DNA of 32,392 nt from Synechococcus sp. AG-673-A03 (GCA_003211275.1 QCTE01000018.1:1-32392); one strand, 5' to 3'; positions 6,944-15,049 are shown, numbered from the stretch's first letter. The notes: generated by a model not told the origin, from the letters alone. Program-made: numbers and translations.

Positions 6944-7225
6944 ATGATTGAAACTACTGTTCTTGATTTCAAGCTCAGCAATACCTTCCAAGAATACAAA
7001 GCCTATATGGAAGCACCTGAACAGCAAGCAATGTTTTCAGAAATGGGCGTGAAGATTTTCTATTTGGGTGTTTCTCAAGCAAACCCGCAGAGAGCAATCG
7101 TCATGTTTCAAGGTCCGGAGAATGTTCTACACGATATTTTCATGAATCCACAGACCAAGCCAATTGTTGAGGCCTCTGGTCATATTTATGAAGGGACGGC
7201 AATCAGTCGTTGGCTTGCTGAATAG
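6944..7225 (+). CDS. DUF3764 family protein
   Basis: This 93-aa protein (MIETTVLDFKLSNTFQEYKA...) matches the picocyanobacterial DUF3764 pattern: an opening ETTVL-FKLSNTF strand, a helix around YMEAPEQQ, a second strand VKIFYLGVS, DPQ/NPQ-type turn (ANPQRAIVMFQGPEN), and a C-terminal helix. It is probably a small soluble ferredoxin-like-fold protein; its function is unknown. In-frame TTG 6938 and GTG 6941 are rejected in favour of ATG 6944, which matches the usual family N-terminus. Confidence 0.75.
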   Translation: MIETTVLDFKLSNTFQEYKAYMEAPEQQAMFSEMGVKIFYLGVSQANPQRAIVMFQGPENVLHDIFMNPQTKPIVEASGHIYEGTAISRWLAE

Positions 7226-7396
7226 GTAGTATGAATACAAAATAATTTAGCTTTCGATTCGGCCTGGAGACCTTCAAACGTTTTTTAAGGCGAGCTGAGC
7301 ACAAGGGTCTCACCAATTCTCCAGTTTGAACGGCCAGCTTCCATCTCTCTGTCGAGTCGTGCGTGGCTACCAATGGAGTAGTGATAGTTGGACAGC

Positions 7397-8110
7397 ATGA
7401 CAAGGCCTAAGTGGTTCACCCTGCTAAAGACAGCTGTTTGTCTCTTCATCGCCGCTACTCTGCATGGTCTACCTGTCCAAGCTGTTCCGCGTCGCGTTGT
7501 CGTTTTGCGTCACGCAGAAAAGGCAAATTCTCACGCTCTTTGTGAGATTGGTTTGAAACGTTCAATTGCATTAAGCCAGCATTATCTCGGCCGCAAGGCC
7601 TTAAATCCATCTCTGCTTGAAGGGCAGGTCCCAGCAGCGATTGTTGCAATCACGCTGCACACGATTGAAACGGCAGCTCAAACTGCTTTCAGTTGGCAGC
7701 TGCCGATCAAGACGTATGCAGCGATGCCTGGCGAGAATGGGATGGTCTTAAACAGTGCGACTCGGGCAGCTGCTGATGATGTCCTTGGAAACCCCAGATG
7801 GCACGACCGCATCGTGGTGATGTTCTGGGAGCATCAACACATCGCGAGTGCTGGATTGGAGCGAGAGAACTCAGGAGAGAGAGTCACACTGCGTCAGCTG
7901 CTCAACCTCGATCAGTTAGACAGTGTTCCTAAGACTTGGAAGCAGAACTATGACTACTTCTGGGTCATTGATTATGACCCAGATCATTCACAAATTCCAG
8001 TACATTTTAAGATGATCAAACAAATTTACCCATCACCATTTAATAGTCTCCCCCATAATGCGTGGGGTCAAGCTTTACCTAAGGATTACCCGACAACTTG
8101 TTTACGTTGA
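7397..8110 (+). CDS. Secreted histidine-phosphatase-superfamily protein
   Basis: This 237-aa protein has an N-terminal signal peptide: basic MTRPKWF, hydrophobic core about residues 8-24, and a cleavage-like PVQAVP around residue 30. The mature start has strand RRVVVLRHAEK, where R38-H39 is the RHG-type catalytic motif of the superfamily (H39 is the phospho-acceptor). A later MFWEHQHI segment supplies the second conserved His region. It is likely periplasmic, perhaps a phosphomonoesterase, but the substrate is unknown; some superfamily members are not enzymes. TTG 7388 is an alternative start. No operon partner. Confidence 0.75.
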   Translation: MTRPKWFTLLKTAVCLFIAATLHGLPVQAVPRRVVVLRHAEKANSHALCEIGLKRSIALSQHYLGRKALNPSLLEGQVPAAIVAITLHTIETAAQTAFSWQLPIKTYAAMPGENGMVLNSATRAAADDVLGNPRWHDRIVVMFWEHQHIASAGLERENSGERVTLRQLLNLDQLDSVPKTWKQNYDYFWVIDYDPDHSQIPVHFKMIKQIYPSPFNSLPHNAWGQALPKDYPTTCLR

Positions 8111-8551
8111 ATGAGCTCTTAATATGTTTTGTTTTTTGTCACTAATACAGAATTCATTCCTTAAAACTTCGAACCATCAACAAAGTCAGAGTGAGAGTGA
8201 AAGAGAAAAATTGAATCCTTGCCAAATTAGCTCGGATTGCTTCTACTTACTGAATCAAGCCAGTTACTAGCCGCTGATCATGAGGTTGCTTTGGCACTTT
8301 TGCAGAGGCTGAGCTTGAAGCAGGCCGCCCCAAAGCTCACGACAAGAACCAAGAGATCTGATGTTCCAAACATTGCGATTCGACCAAATGTATAAGTTTA
8401 CGCATGCTGTTGCGAAATGTAAAGCCTTTGTTACTGTCTCCTGCGCCTGTTCCTGCACTGCAAGCACTGGTGTTGTCCCATTGTTGGTTCAATAAACTGT
8501 CGCAGCCGCAGAACATTGCGACAGCAGCAGCTGTTCGGTGAACTCAAGTCC
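8111..8551. other. 441-bp gap without a confident gene
   Basis: A purine-rich stretch around 8188-8212 (GAGTGAGAGTGAAAGAG) is the only notable pattern. A minus-strand frame (8267-8467) has a Cys/Trp/Gln-rich composition and is not believed. Confidence 0.4.
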
Positions 8552-8773
8552 ATGGCGACAGTGATCGATCGACTTGTCTGGGGAGGCTCAGACCTCTATC
8601 TCAAGCTGGCATCAATGATCCAAAGTGACCAACCACTGAATCAAGACACCAATGCGCTGTTCTTCAGCCCTCGAGCACAACCTGAGGACTTTTCATTTGT
8701 TGTTCGTGCTTGCGTTGTCTGTGAGCATTACGATGATCAAATCACGTCAGTAAGCAGTCCGGCTGGTGATTGA
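8552..8773 (+). CDS. Small hypothetical protein (73 aa), overlaps the permease gene
   Basis: Starting at ATG 8552, the protein reads MATVIDRLVWGGSDLYLKLA and continues to an end rich in Cys and acidic residues (VVRACVVCEHYDDQ). Its stop overlaps the GTG start of the next gene by 8 bp, a typical coupled arrangement. No family recognised. The coupling suggests a functional link with the permease-like protein, for example as a regulator. Confidence 0.45.
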   Translation: MATVIDRLVWGGSDLYLKLASMIQSDQPLNQDTNALFFSPRAQPEDFSFVVRACVVCEHYDDQITSVSSPAGD

Positions 8774-9758
8774 TATCAATATCTGGATGATCATCGGCTT
8801 TTTGCTGGCAGGCTTTTCAGTCGTTACCAACGACTCTTTGCAAACACTTGGCACTTATATCTCTTCTAATCGACAGCGAACGCCCAAAAGTGTTCAGATG
8901 ATTTTTGTTTGTTGTATTACCAGCATTGTACTTTTTCTGGGTTGGTACCTGCATCAAGGAGAACCCGCTTGGGGTCGTCTTGACTCATTCCCAATGCCCG
9001 AACGATTCACTTGGGCTTACATTATTCCTCCGATTGCAGTCCTTGCACTAACCGCTTGGGGTGCACCCGTGAGTACGTCATTCTTGGTGCTCTCTTCATT
9101 CGTTCCTGAAAATATCGGAAGATTATTAGGCAGTTCAATTTCCGGGTATGTCATGGCATTTTGCCTCGGCCTTGCTGCCTGGGGTTTTGGGATCTGGCTT
9201 TTGGAACGATGGATTTTTCGCCGAAATCAGGATTCACAGGAGATCAGCAAAATTTGGTGTGTCATCCAGTGGTTTTCGACCGGATTCTTGTGGAGCATGT
9301 GGTTAGTCCAGGACATGGCAAATATCTTTGTCTATCTCCCTCGCAATCTGAATTTCATTTCAATGGTCGTATGTACTTTGATCCTCTGCGTGGGTCTCTG
9401 TATGCTCATCGTGATTGGTGGTGGACCGATTCAAACAGTTTTGCTTTCGAAAACAAATACATCGGATTTGCGATCAGCCACTCTGATCGACTTCATGTTT
9501 GGTCTTTGTTTGCTTTTCAGAGCGTTTCTTAGCAGCTTTCCACTCAGCACCACTTGGGTCTTTCTTGGTTTACTCGCTGGTAGAGAGTTAGCTCTGCGCA
9601 TTAGAGAGCTTGAGCAAAAAAACATCTTCACCAATCAGATGTATGGAAGTCTGTCGAGTGTGATTGGTAGTGATCTCGGAAAGGCTTCTGTGGGGTTGAT
9701 CGTCAGTCTGGTCATTGCGCTTGGCATACAACCCTTGATCTCTTGGAGTGCCCTATGA
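8766..9758 (+). CDS. Divergent PiT-like (inorganic phosphate transporter family) membrane protein
   Basis: This 330-aa polytopic membrane protein has about nine to ten hydrophobic spans. The PiT family is built as two inverted repeats, each with an N-D/D-x-A-N motif and a P-[VL]-S-T motif. Here the first repeat has ND at 22-23 and APVSTSF at 100-106; the second has QDMAN at 182-186 and PLSTTW at 259-264. The match in order and spacing is persuasive, although overall similarity to phosphate/sulfate permeases seems low. It would import phosphate or another oxyanion with H+ or Na+. The GTG start at 8766 overlaps the upstream ORF; ATG 8787 is an alternative. Transport activity is inferred. Confidence 0.62.
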   Translation: MIDINIWMIIGFLLAGFSVVTNDSLQTLGTYISSNRQRTPKSVQMIFVCCITSIVLFLGWYLHQGEPAWGRLDSFPMPERFTWAYIIPPIAVLALTAWGAPVSTSFLVLSSFVPENIGRLLGSSISGYVMAFCLGLAAWGFGIWLLERWIFRRNQDSQEISKIWCVIQWFSTGFLWSMWLVQDMANIFVYLPRNLNFISMVVCTLILCVGLCMLIVIGGGPIQTVLLSKTNTSDLRSATLIDFMFGLCLLFRAFLSSFPLSTTWVFLGLLAGRELALRIRELEQKNIFTNQMYGSLSSVIGSDLGKASVGLIVSLVIALGIQPLISWSAL

Positions 9759-10075
9759 GGGTTGACTCTGAGACAAGCCTGACTTGCTCCGCTAGAAGTT
9801 TATCTGGGGAATTCTTTGAATCAGTTCACTGAGCTGTCTGGTTGATTTTGTAAATGCTCAGAACGAGGCAGGCAGTCGAAAAGCTGACAAACAGAACAAG
9901 AAGATTTGAACTCGTCATGGGGATGAACTAAGTATTTTTACTCTAAGAGTTCAATGCGTCCGCTGCGAGTGGGTTGGTGCTGGAATGGCAGATGTCATTT
10001 CAAGACTGTTCCAGATTGATTCAAGCCTTCAGGAGAGTCGTTGTCCTTACTGAGTGACATCAGGTTGATTAAAAC
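9759..10075. other. 317-bp intergenic region with one tiny ORF
   Basis: This lies between the convergent ends of the permease gene and the LuxR-type gene. Apart from the 30-aa minus-strand frame at 9826-9918, I see nothing. Confidence 0.4.
9826..9918 (-). CDS. Possible tiny single-span membrane peptide (30 aa)
   Basis: The ATG at 9918 gives MTSSNLLVLFVSFSTACLVL and a short polar end (SIYKINQTAQ). The shape resembles tiny photosystem or cytochrome b6f subunits (polar start, one span, positively charged end), but the sequence matches none that I know. There is no clear ribosome binding site. Confidence 0.33.
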   Translation of the reverse strand: MTSSNLLVLFVSFSTACLVLSIYKINQTAQ

Positions 10076-10780
10076 TTAAATATCAGCTTCAACTAAACCG
10101 TGAGTGAGAGCAAACACAGCAGCTTGAGTTCGATCTCTAACTCCTAGCTTCTGAATTGTAGTGCTGACATGACTTTTAATTGTTTCCGCAGATAAGAATA
10201 ACGATTCTGCGATTTCAGAATTTTTCATCCCTTGGATAATGCAGCGTAGAACTTCGCGTTCGCGCTCAGATAATGGATCGATGAGTTCAGGAAGTTGTTT
10301 GATTCTTGCTGTTGCTGCTGCGCGAACTGATTTCGGATAATAGACACCACCATTGCTTGTCGTGGTCAGTGCATTAATGAAGTCTCCATGCCCTGATCCC
10401 ACCGATGACATGAACATAACACCGTCTGCTCCAGCATCCATCGCTTCATGGACAACGTCTGTTGTTTCTCGTCCCAGGAAAATCAGTGCAGTGATTTTGG
10501 GATTGTGTGCCTTGACCTTCTCTACAAGACGAATGCCATATCCTTTTTCAAGATCCTCGCTTGTAATTAAGAGGTTAGGATTGAATTTTAATTGTAAGCC
10601 TAGTCCTTCTTCTTCAGTAGTTGCACCACCAATGAGTGATTGTAGTATTGGCGTGCAAAGGCATAAAGCAGCTAGTGTTAATCTGTTTTTACTGCATACC
10701 AATACTTTTTTGCTGCTTAAAAGAGCTTGGCATCGATCAGCTGCTTGCTTAAGCGGAAGTTCGTTTGGGTTGATGAGCAC
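10076..10780 (-). CDS. LuxR/NarL-type transcriptional regulator with atypical receiver domain
   Basis: This 234-aa protein has a clear C-terminal GerE/LuxR helix-turn-helix (about residues 168-232): LSEREREVLRCIIQGMKNSE, then IAESLFLSAETIKSHVSTT and QKLGVRDRTQAAVFAL. The N-terminal half (about 25-155) has the receiver alternation of strands and helices (KKVLVCS, NPNLLIT, ITALIFLG), but the phospho-acceptor Asp position after NPNLLI is Thr73, so classical phosphorylation is doubtful. It probably regulates transcription by dimer binding. The start is taken as GTG 10780, because the ATGs just upstream are in another frame. No sensor kinase is next to it. Confidence 0.85.
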   Translation of the reverse strand: MLINPNELPLKQAADRCQALLSSKKVLVCSKNRLTLAALCLCTPILQSLIGGATTEEEGLGLQLKFNPNLLITSEDLEKGYGIRLVEKVKAHNPKITALIFLGRETTDVVHEAMDAGADGVMFMSSVGSGHGDFINALTTTSNGGVYYPKSVRAAATARIKQLPELIDPLSEREREVLRCIIQGMKNSEIAESLFLSAETIKSHVSTTIQKLGVRDRTQAAVFALTHGLVEADI

Positions 10781-11084
10781 GCGCTGGACATCATTTCTTT
10801 GATTCTAATCAGTGTGCGGCTTGAATGCCATTCATTTTGAGCCACGAAACTTGAATATTTCTTGTGATGCTCTCTAAGGCTCAATACGGGCGTATCACTA
10901 ATTTTGCTAACTTGTGTTGAAAAGCTGAGAGTCAATGATGCTGATTATGACGCAAAAAGGTTTTCGCTAATGACCATATTCATCTTCAGCATTCACTGCA
11001 TAGGCGCCAATAGAACAAGTTATTTCAATTGACGATGCTCATTAGAATAGTGGATTAAAACAATTCAATCTAAGCCTTTAATCA
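10781..11084. promoter_or_regulatory. 304-bp divergent promoter region (LuxR-type and MAPEG genes)
   Basis: No gene is supported. The two flanking genes diverge from here. The segment 10940-11084 is AT-rich and must hold the MAPEG promoter. I could not pick a single convincing -35/-10 pair. Confidence 0.35.
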
Positions 11085-11531
11085 ATGTTCCTAGCAAAGT
11101 TTTCCACTCAAGTTCATGCAGCGCCCTACGTGTGGTCGCTTGTTTTGTCATTTGGAGTGGTGCTTTTGAGTATTTCGCCGCTTTATGTGGCTCGCTTTAA
11201 AGCTCAGTTCGAGATGAGTGACCTTTCGTCTCTGCGCGCAATGTTTGATCGTTATCCCGCCTGGGGGAAAAGAGCCAGCTGGGCTCACCAAAACAGTTTT
11301 GAATCATTCTCTCTTCATGCTCCGGCAACCATCCTGGCCATACTTGTCGTCATGAATGGCCTGGCACTTCCTGCTTTTGCGGTTGTCGTTGCATTCGCTC
11401 ATCCAATCCTTCGAGCTCTTTATATTGTTGCTTATCTTGTCAACATCTCACTTCTCAGGTCAGTATGCTGGGCCCTTGGTTTGCTTTGCAGTGGCTTTCT
11501 TTATGGTATTTGTTTATCTGCTATGACTTGA
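11085..11531 (+). CDS. MAPEG-family membrane protein
   Basis: This 148-aa protein has four predicted membrane spans. It carries the MAPEG pattern: after the first span, R-A-S-W-A-H-Q-N-S-F-E-S-F (about 60-72) corresponds to the RAxxAHxNxxExF signature, and near the C-terminus HPILRALYIVAYLVNISLLR corresponds to the conserved R-x3-Y ... LRS region. Bacterial MAPEG proteins are related to microsomal glutathione S-transferase; in cyanobacteria the role is largely unknown, possibly glutathione-linked detoxification. The start ATG gives a short N-terminus before span 1. No partner gene. Confidence 0.82.
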   Translation: MFLAKFSTQVHAAPYVWSLVLSFGVVLLSISPLYVARFKAQFEMSDLSSLRAMFDRYPAWGKRASWAHQNSFESFSLHAPATILAILVVMNGLALPAFAVVVAFAHPILRALYIVAYLVNISLLRSVCWALGLLCSGFLYGICLSAMT

Positions 11532-11652
11532 ATTTGAGAAAATTTCTCATTATTTGAGGCCTTCAACCTTACAACTAAGCCAGCATTTAAAGTCTTCGAA
11601 CTGATAGTATTCTTCGCAATATATATTATTGGAATTCTGCCTTCGCTGTGAC

Positions 11653-11820
11653 TTAGTATTGCTCATGATCAAGATAGTCGGCAAATTTGCGGATCATGTC
11701 GATGCAGAACTGTCGATCGACTCCGTGGACTGTTTTCCAGCTCTCGTACATAATACTTAGATCTTCCCAGGCATTATCACAAACAGTTTTTGGATAGTTA
11801 TATTGATTTGAATGATCCAT
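11653..11820 (-). CDS. Small acidic hypothetical protein (55 aa)
   Basis: From ATG 11820 the protein reads MDHSNQYNYPKTVCDNAWED and continues as a helical segment (YESWKTVHGVDRQFCIDMIR) to an acidic end. The frame is open to 11856 but the extra residues are basic and unlike the rest. Two Cys (C14, C39) could pair. No family recognised. Confidence 0.5.
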   Translation of the reverse strand: MDHSNQYNYPKTVCDNAWEDLSIMYESWKTVHGVDRQFCIDMIRKFADYLDHEQY

Positions 11821-12000
11821 CTTTTGATTCCTATGCGTTGTGAGTAGCATTTTCATTTAAAATAGTAGCTTGTTATTAGCAATGTTGATTTTGGATGCGT
11901 CATCGCTTCGAGATTGACGACTTAGTCCGAAACTTTTGCTTTATTTGGCGACACAGTGCAGGGACTGCTATCAGCATCAAATTTTGTTTTTGAGCACTGC

Positions 12001-12090
12001 TCACAACGTGTCATAGACCAGTCCCGTTGAGACGAATAGAAAGCCTGCAATAAAAATGCCTGCGTAAATGAGCATGATTCGCGTGTTCAC
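12001..12090 (-). CDS. Tiny single-span membrane protein (29 aa)
   Basis: GTG 12090 (or ATG 12075) opens MNTRIMLIYAGIFIAGFLFV with the end STGLVYDTL. It has a positively charged start, one hydrophobic span of about 20 residues and a short polar end: the standard layout of tiny photosynthetic-complex subunits. The sequence is very protein-like for its size. A weak purine-rich GAGAG lies about 9 nt upstream of the GTG. It resembles no named Psb/Pet/Psa subunit that I can place. Confidence 0.45.
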   Translation of the reverse strand: MNTRIMLIYAGIFIAGFLFVSTGLVYDTL

Positions 12091-12205
12091 CCGACGACTC
12101 TCGAACCCCAGTCATCAATAGCAACGGTCAATTCTCTTCCCATGTGTTGCTCAGCACTAAGCAGAGCGAAGAACTGGTCTTATAATCAAATGTCTTTTTG
12201 ATTAG

Positions 12206-12508
12206 ATGAAAAAATTACTATCTCTGATCAGCAATTTGTTTCAGTGGCTTTCCAACGCACTGAAAGGTGGTGAAAGCTGGTTTCTGGTGATTGACGAAGT
12301 TGTTATAGCGCAGGAAGACTTTGCGAATCAACAGAGGCAATTAGAGCAGCGGCGAGATCAATCGATTCGTCAAGATGGATTTAATCGTCGCTACGAATCG
12401 CAGTGTTTTATGTCATCAGATCGTCTGACCTTTACCGAGATTTGGACGACGTTGAGTCCGATTTCTGTATTTAAGTTTCTGCGATATGCTCTCAGTGATG
12501 TTGTCTAA
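12206..12508 (+). CDS. Hypothetical protein (100 aa)
   Basis: The N-terminal ~20 residues (MKKLLSLISNLFQWLSNALK) form an amphipathic or signal-like helix. A polar region follows with a strongly charged helix (QQRQLEQRRDQSIRQDGFNR) and an aromatic end. It could be a peripheral membrane protein. No family recognised. AT-rich surroundings with no co-directional close neighbour. Confidence 0.45.
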   Translation: MKKLLSLISNLFQWLSNALKGGESWFLVIDEVVIAQEDFANQQRQLEQRRDQSIRQDGFNRRYESQCFMSSDRLTFTEIWTTLSPISVFKFLRYALSDVV

Positions 12509-12763
12509 CCGACTAATCATATCTTGTCAGCATGCCTTTGTGTCTAAATTGTTATGGCCTAGTCTTCCCCCTATGGTGATTTTGTGGTTTTGAGATTTAA
12601 TTGGCGCGAGGATCAGCCACTTGTAGCTCATTCATTTCGCCTTCAGCTCTTGGATTTGCTGTCGTCCTGGATACAGTTGTGAGCTGGTTATTGCGTTGAG
12701 TTCGAGGCACGGAAAAAAGTTCTTCGTATGAATTCATGAAGTTCTATAGTGACATGACTTGCG

Positions 12764-12943
12764 TTGTGTACCATTAGCGACCTTTCTCCAAAGCGCATCC
12801 CTGCGCGAACCCTCCGACGCGGTTACATTAATGAGTTCATGAGTATGGCCAAAACTGTTCAACCGCCGGGCTTTGCACCACAGGATATTGATGATTTAGA
12901 GAATTTTGATTATATGGATGTTGCCTCGCGGATTAAAAGATAA
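12764..12943 (+). CDS. Small ORF without a good start codon (up to 59 aa)
   Basis: The frame that ends with TAA at 12941-12943 is protein-like well upstream of its first ATG (12839). It reads SPKRIPARTLRRGYINEFMS and then AKTVQPPGFAPQDIDDLENF to DYMDVASRIKR. The only upstream start candidates are TTG 12764 or a rare ATT at 12773. An ATG at 12754 lies one frame away. It is therefore either a small gene with an unusual start or a gene whose 5' end was damaged by a frameshift. Confidence 0.4.
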   Translation: MCTISDLSPKRIPARTLRRGYINEFMSMAKTVQPPGFAPQDIDDLENFDYMDVASRIKR

Positions 12944-13120
12944 ATAGCGTGATAAGTTTAAAGCAGTTAATTGGCAAGTTGTAATTGACTTGGTTGCATT
13001 AATTTAGGTTTAATCAATGATTTTATTGTTGGAACACCCATGGAGCCATGCGCTGTGACCATCAGTACATTGCATAAGTCATTAATTTGTCTACGATGAT
13101 CTTATCTCGAAAGTGGTTTT

Positions 13121-13354
13121 ATGCATTTTGTCACCGCTACTGACGAAAATATTGATCTTATTTGGACACATATTGTCAAAGCTATGAGTATTGACTCAAG
13201 TCACGATGTCTGTCCCAATGCTTCTAGCTTTATTACAACTAACGATGGGCTTGAATGTATAGTCCGAAGTGCAAGCGGAGCGTTACTTGCTAATTGTTAT
13301 TCTGAAGACGATCGAATGGGGGGGCGTCGGTGGACGATTAATCTTGTCAAATGA
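13121..13354 (+). CDS. Small hypothetical protein (77 aa)
   Basis: The protein begins MHFVTATDENIDLIWTHIVK and has a central SSFITTNDGLECIVRSASGA segment. It ends in RRWTINLVK. The strand/helix alternation suggests a compact alpha/beta domain. Soluble; no signal peptide. No family recognised. The flanks on both sides are AT-rich and gene-poor. Confidence 0.5.
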   Translation: MHFVTATDENIDLIWTHIVKAMSIDSSHDVCPNASSFITTNDGLECIVRSASGALLANCYSEDDRMGGRRWTINLVK

Positions 13355-13602
13355 AGTTATATGCAGAAATGCGTGTATTGTTTAGTTTACGATATCTAAG
13401 ATTATCATTCTCGCCTTTGCCTGAATGAATAAGAATATCTTGCTCTTGTATTTGCATTTTATTGCCACCATTTTACTATGCTTTGAATTACATTTATTGC
13501 ACAAAGCTAAACTTGTGACATGATAATCTTAATTTAAGATATTTATTCGTTTGTTATTGATCTGCTAATTGTTTGTATCTTGAGATTCCTTCCGACCTGT
13601 TT

Positions 13603-13866
13603 ATGAACACACACGAGGCAGTGCCCTTTTATATGGGTAGATTTCAGCAGTGTCAGCAGTCAGAACAAGATCTTTGTTCTTTCCTTTCTAGGCTCAAAGA
13701 TGATGCGACTCTTCAGCAAAAAATCAGTCAGGCGAATAATGAAGATCATGTTGTTGCGATTGCCTTGGCCGAGGGCTTCGTTCTCGATAAAGAAAAGTTT
13801 TGGCTATATGAATCAAAATGTTTCAAAAGATGTGTTGAGCGTCGAGGCTTTTATTCAAAGTATTAA
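13603..13866 (+). CDS. Nif11-domain-like protein (87 aa)
   Basis: The middle of the protein carries the Nif11 pattern: an opening helix (SEQDLCSFLSRLKDDATLQQ, about 20-39), then QANNEDHVVAIALAEGFVLD (about 43-62), matching the family's L-x2-FL-x2-L-x2-D-x2-L-Q ... VV-x-IA-x3-GF layout. In marine picocyanobacteria Nif11 domains serve as leader peptides of prochlorosin-type lanthipeptides or stand alone. Here no GG/GA cleavage motif and no Ser/Thr/Cys-rich core follow; the tail (YESKCFKRCVERRGF) is basic, with two Cys. No modifying enzyme is in the window. ATG 13603 is preferred over TTG 13573. Confidence 0.7.
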   Translation: MNTHEAVPFYMGRFQQCQQSEQDLCSFLSRLKDDATLQQKISQANNEDHVVAIALAEGFVLDKEKFWLYESKCFKRCVERRGFYSKY

Positions 13867-14174
13867 ACCAATCTCAGTTCTTAAATAGCTGTTTTAGTGA
13901 CATTTGAAATCGCGTTTATTGAAAGTGTTATATTAAATCTTCATTCAAGCATTCAATCAGAGTCTATCGCCTTGTTTTATTAGTTTTTCCTTGCTAGTTT
14001 TTGATTCAACCGTAATGATATTGACTGATTTATTTTAATCAAGTGATAAAACTTTGCGTTCTGTTCTTCTTGTTGGTGTGTGATCCAAGTGAGTCAATCG
14101 ATACATGCCTTTGCTAATTTGCATTTGCCATTTTTTCTGATATACAGCAATGTGCACAAGAGATTGCATTTGAC
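13867..14174. other. 308-bp AT-rich intergenic region
   Basis: No gene, repeat or strong hairpin seen. It must hold the promoter of the exported protein gene at 14175. Confidence 0.35.
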
Positions 14175-14651
14175 ATGATTTTTTTGAAAAACAGTCTTCT
14201 ATCAATTCTTTTTATCTTTTGCTTATCCTTTTTCGTAGCTGTTCCATCTGTCGAATCGCTCGATCTTGAATTAAGTCAGCTTGATCTCGTGAAATGCGAT
14301 ACTGCAGATCCTGCTTCTAAACAGCCAAAAGGCTATCGTTCTGGGTGCTATATATTGGATGGTGAGATTAAAAGTACTGCTAAAAGTTTGATTAAGGACG
14401 TTGATGTTTTTGCGTTTATCTATGATGCTTCTGGTGAAGAAGTATTGCCGAATCGTCCTAGAATAGGTTCCATTAATAATGTACCGGTAGGCACTAGTCA
14501 ATTTTCTGTGCGCGTACCAATTCCATCATTTGCAGTGCCTCCATTTACCATTAAAAAGGCAAAAGCTAAAGTAGCAATACCGGTTCCGACAATATCGAAA
14601 GACTCTTCTGATGAGGATATATTGCCTCTTGAGCGCAGTATCGAAGGCTGA
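14175..14651 (+). CDS. Exported hypothetical protein (158 aa)
   Basis: The signal peptide is clear: basic MIFLKNS, a hydrophobic core to about residue 23, and a cleavage-like VPSVESL near residue 28. The mature part starts with a strand-rich domain holding two Cys (KCDTADP and SGCYILDGEI), which could form a disulfide in the periplasm. It continues with repeated beta-like segments (VDVFAFIYDASGEEV, SQFSVRVPIPSF) and ends in an acidic tail. The fold suggests an immunoglobulin-like or FxLYD-type domain. Function unknown; likely periplasmic or cell-surface. Confidence 0.65.
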   Translation: MIFLKNSLLSILFIFCLSFFVAVPSVESLDLELSQLDLVKCDTADPASKQPKGYRSGCYILDGEIKSTAKSLIKDVDVFAFIYDASGEEVLPNRPRIGSINNVPVGTSQFSVRVPIPSFAVPPFTIKKAKAKVAIPVPTISKDSSDEDILPLERSIEG

Positions 14652-14892
14652 ACGAAAAGATCAATCTTCATCAATTAAACCTATATTTTATGCTTTTAAT
14701 CAAGTTTGATTACCTGATAGTTCATGGCTTGGAACTTAAGGTTTTCTTTCTCAAATTTTGTTGTGTGTCTATGAGCTAGACAGATGCTGTTTCTGCATTT
14801 CAACTGTTTGTATATGGTGAATTTTCAGGGATCAAGCCTTGTGCCAGATACTCGCGCTGACTGAGTGTATTTACTTAGGCTAGTTCCATTGC

Positions 14893-14970
14893 ATGAATCA
14901 CGTGTTTGTTGCGCTTGGCTTGTTTCTCGCTTTTGGGGTTGGCTTGTTTGTGTTGTCGTTATTTGAGTAA
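14893..14970 (+). CDS. Possible tiny membrane peptide (25 aa)
   Basis: The ATG at 14893 gives MNHVFVALGLFLAFGVGLFV, ending LSLFE before TAA. It is almost entirely one hydrophobic helix with a charged last residue. No ribosome binding site is evident. It resembles tiny thylakoid peptides in shape only. Confidence 0.3.
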   Translation: MNHVFVALGLFLAFGVGLFVLSLFE

Positions 14971-15049
14971 TACTGATTGATTCGTTGGATGAAGCTTCAG
15001 TTTTATCCTCTTGGCTATGAGATGAAACCAAATCAGGGAGGAGTGATTC

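Noticed and set aside
8267-8467. 66-aa minus-strand ORF
   Set aside because: Unstructured Trp/Cys/Gln-rich composition, no start context.
14825-15031. 68-aa minus-strand ORF rich in Gln/Ser/Thr
   Set aside because: Low-complexity text with a TTG start, likely a shadow of T-rich plus-strand DNA.
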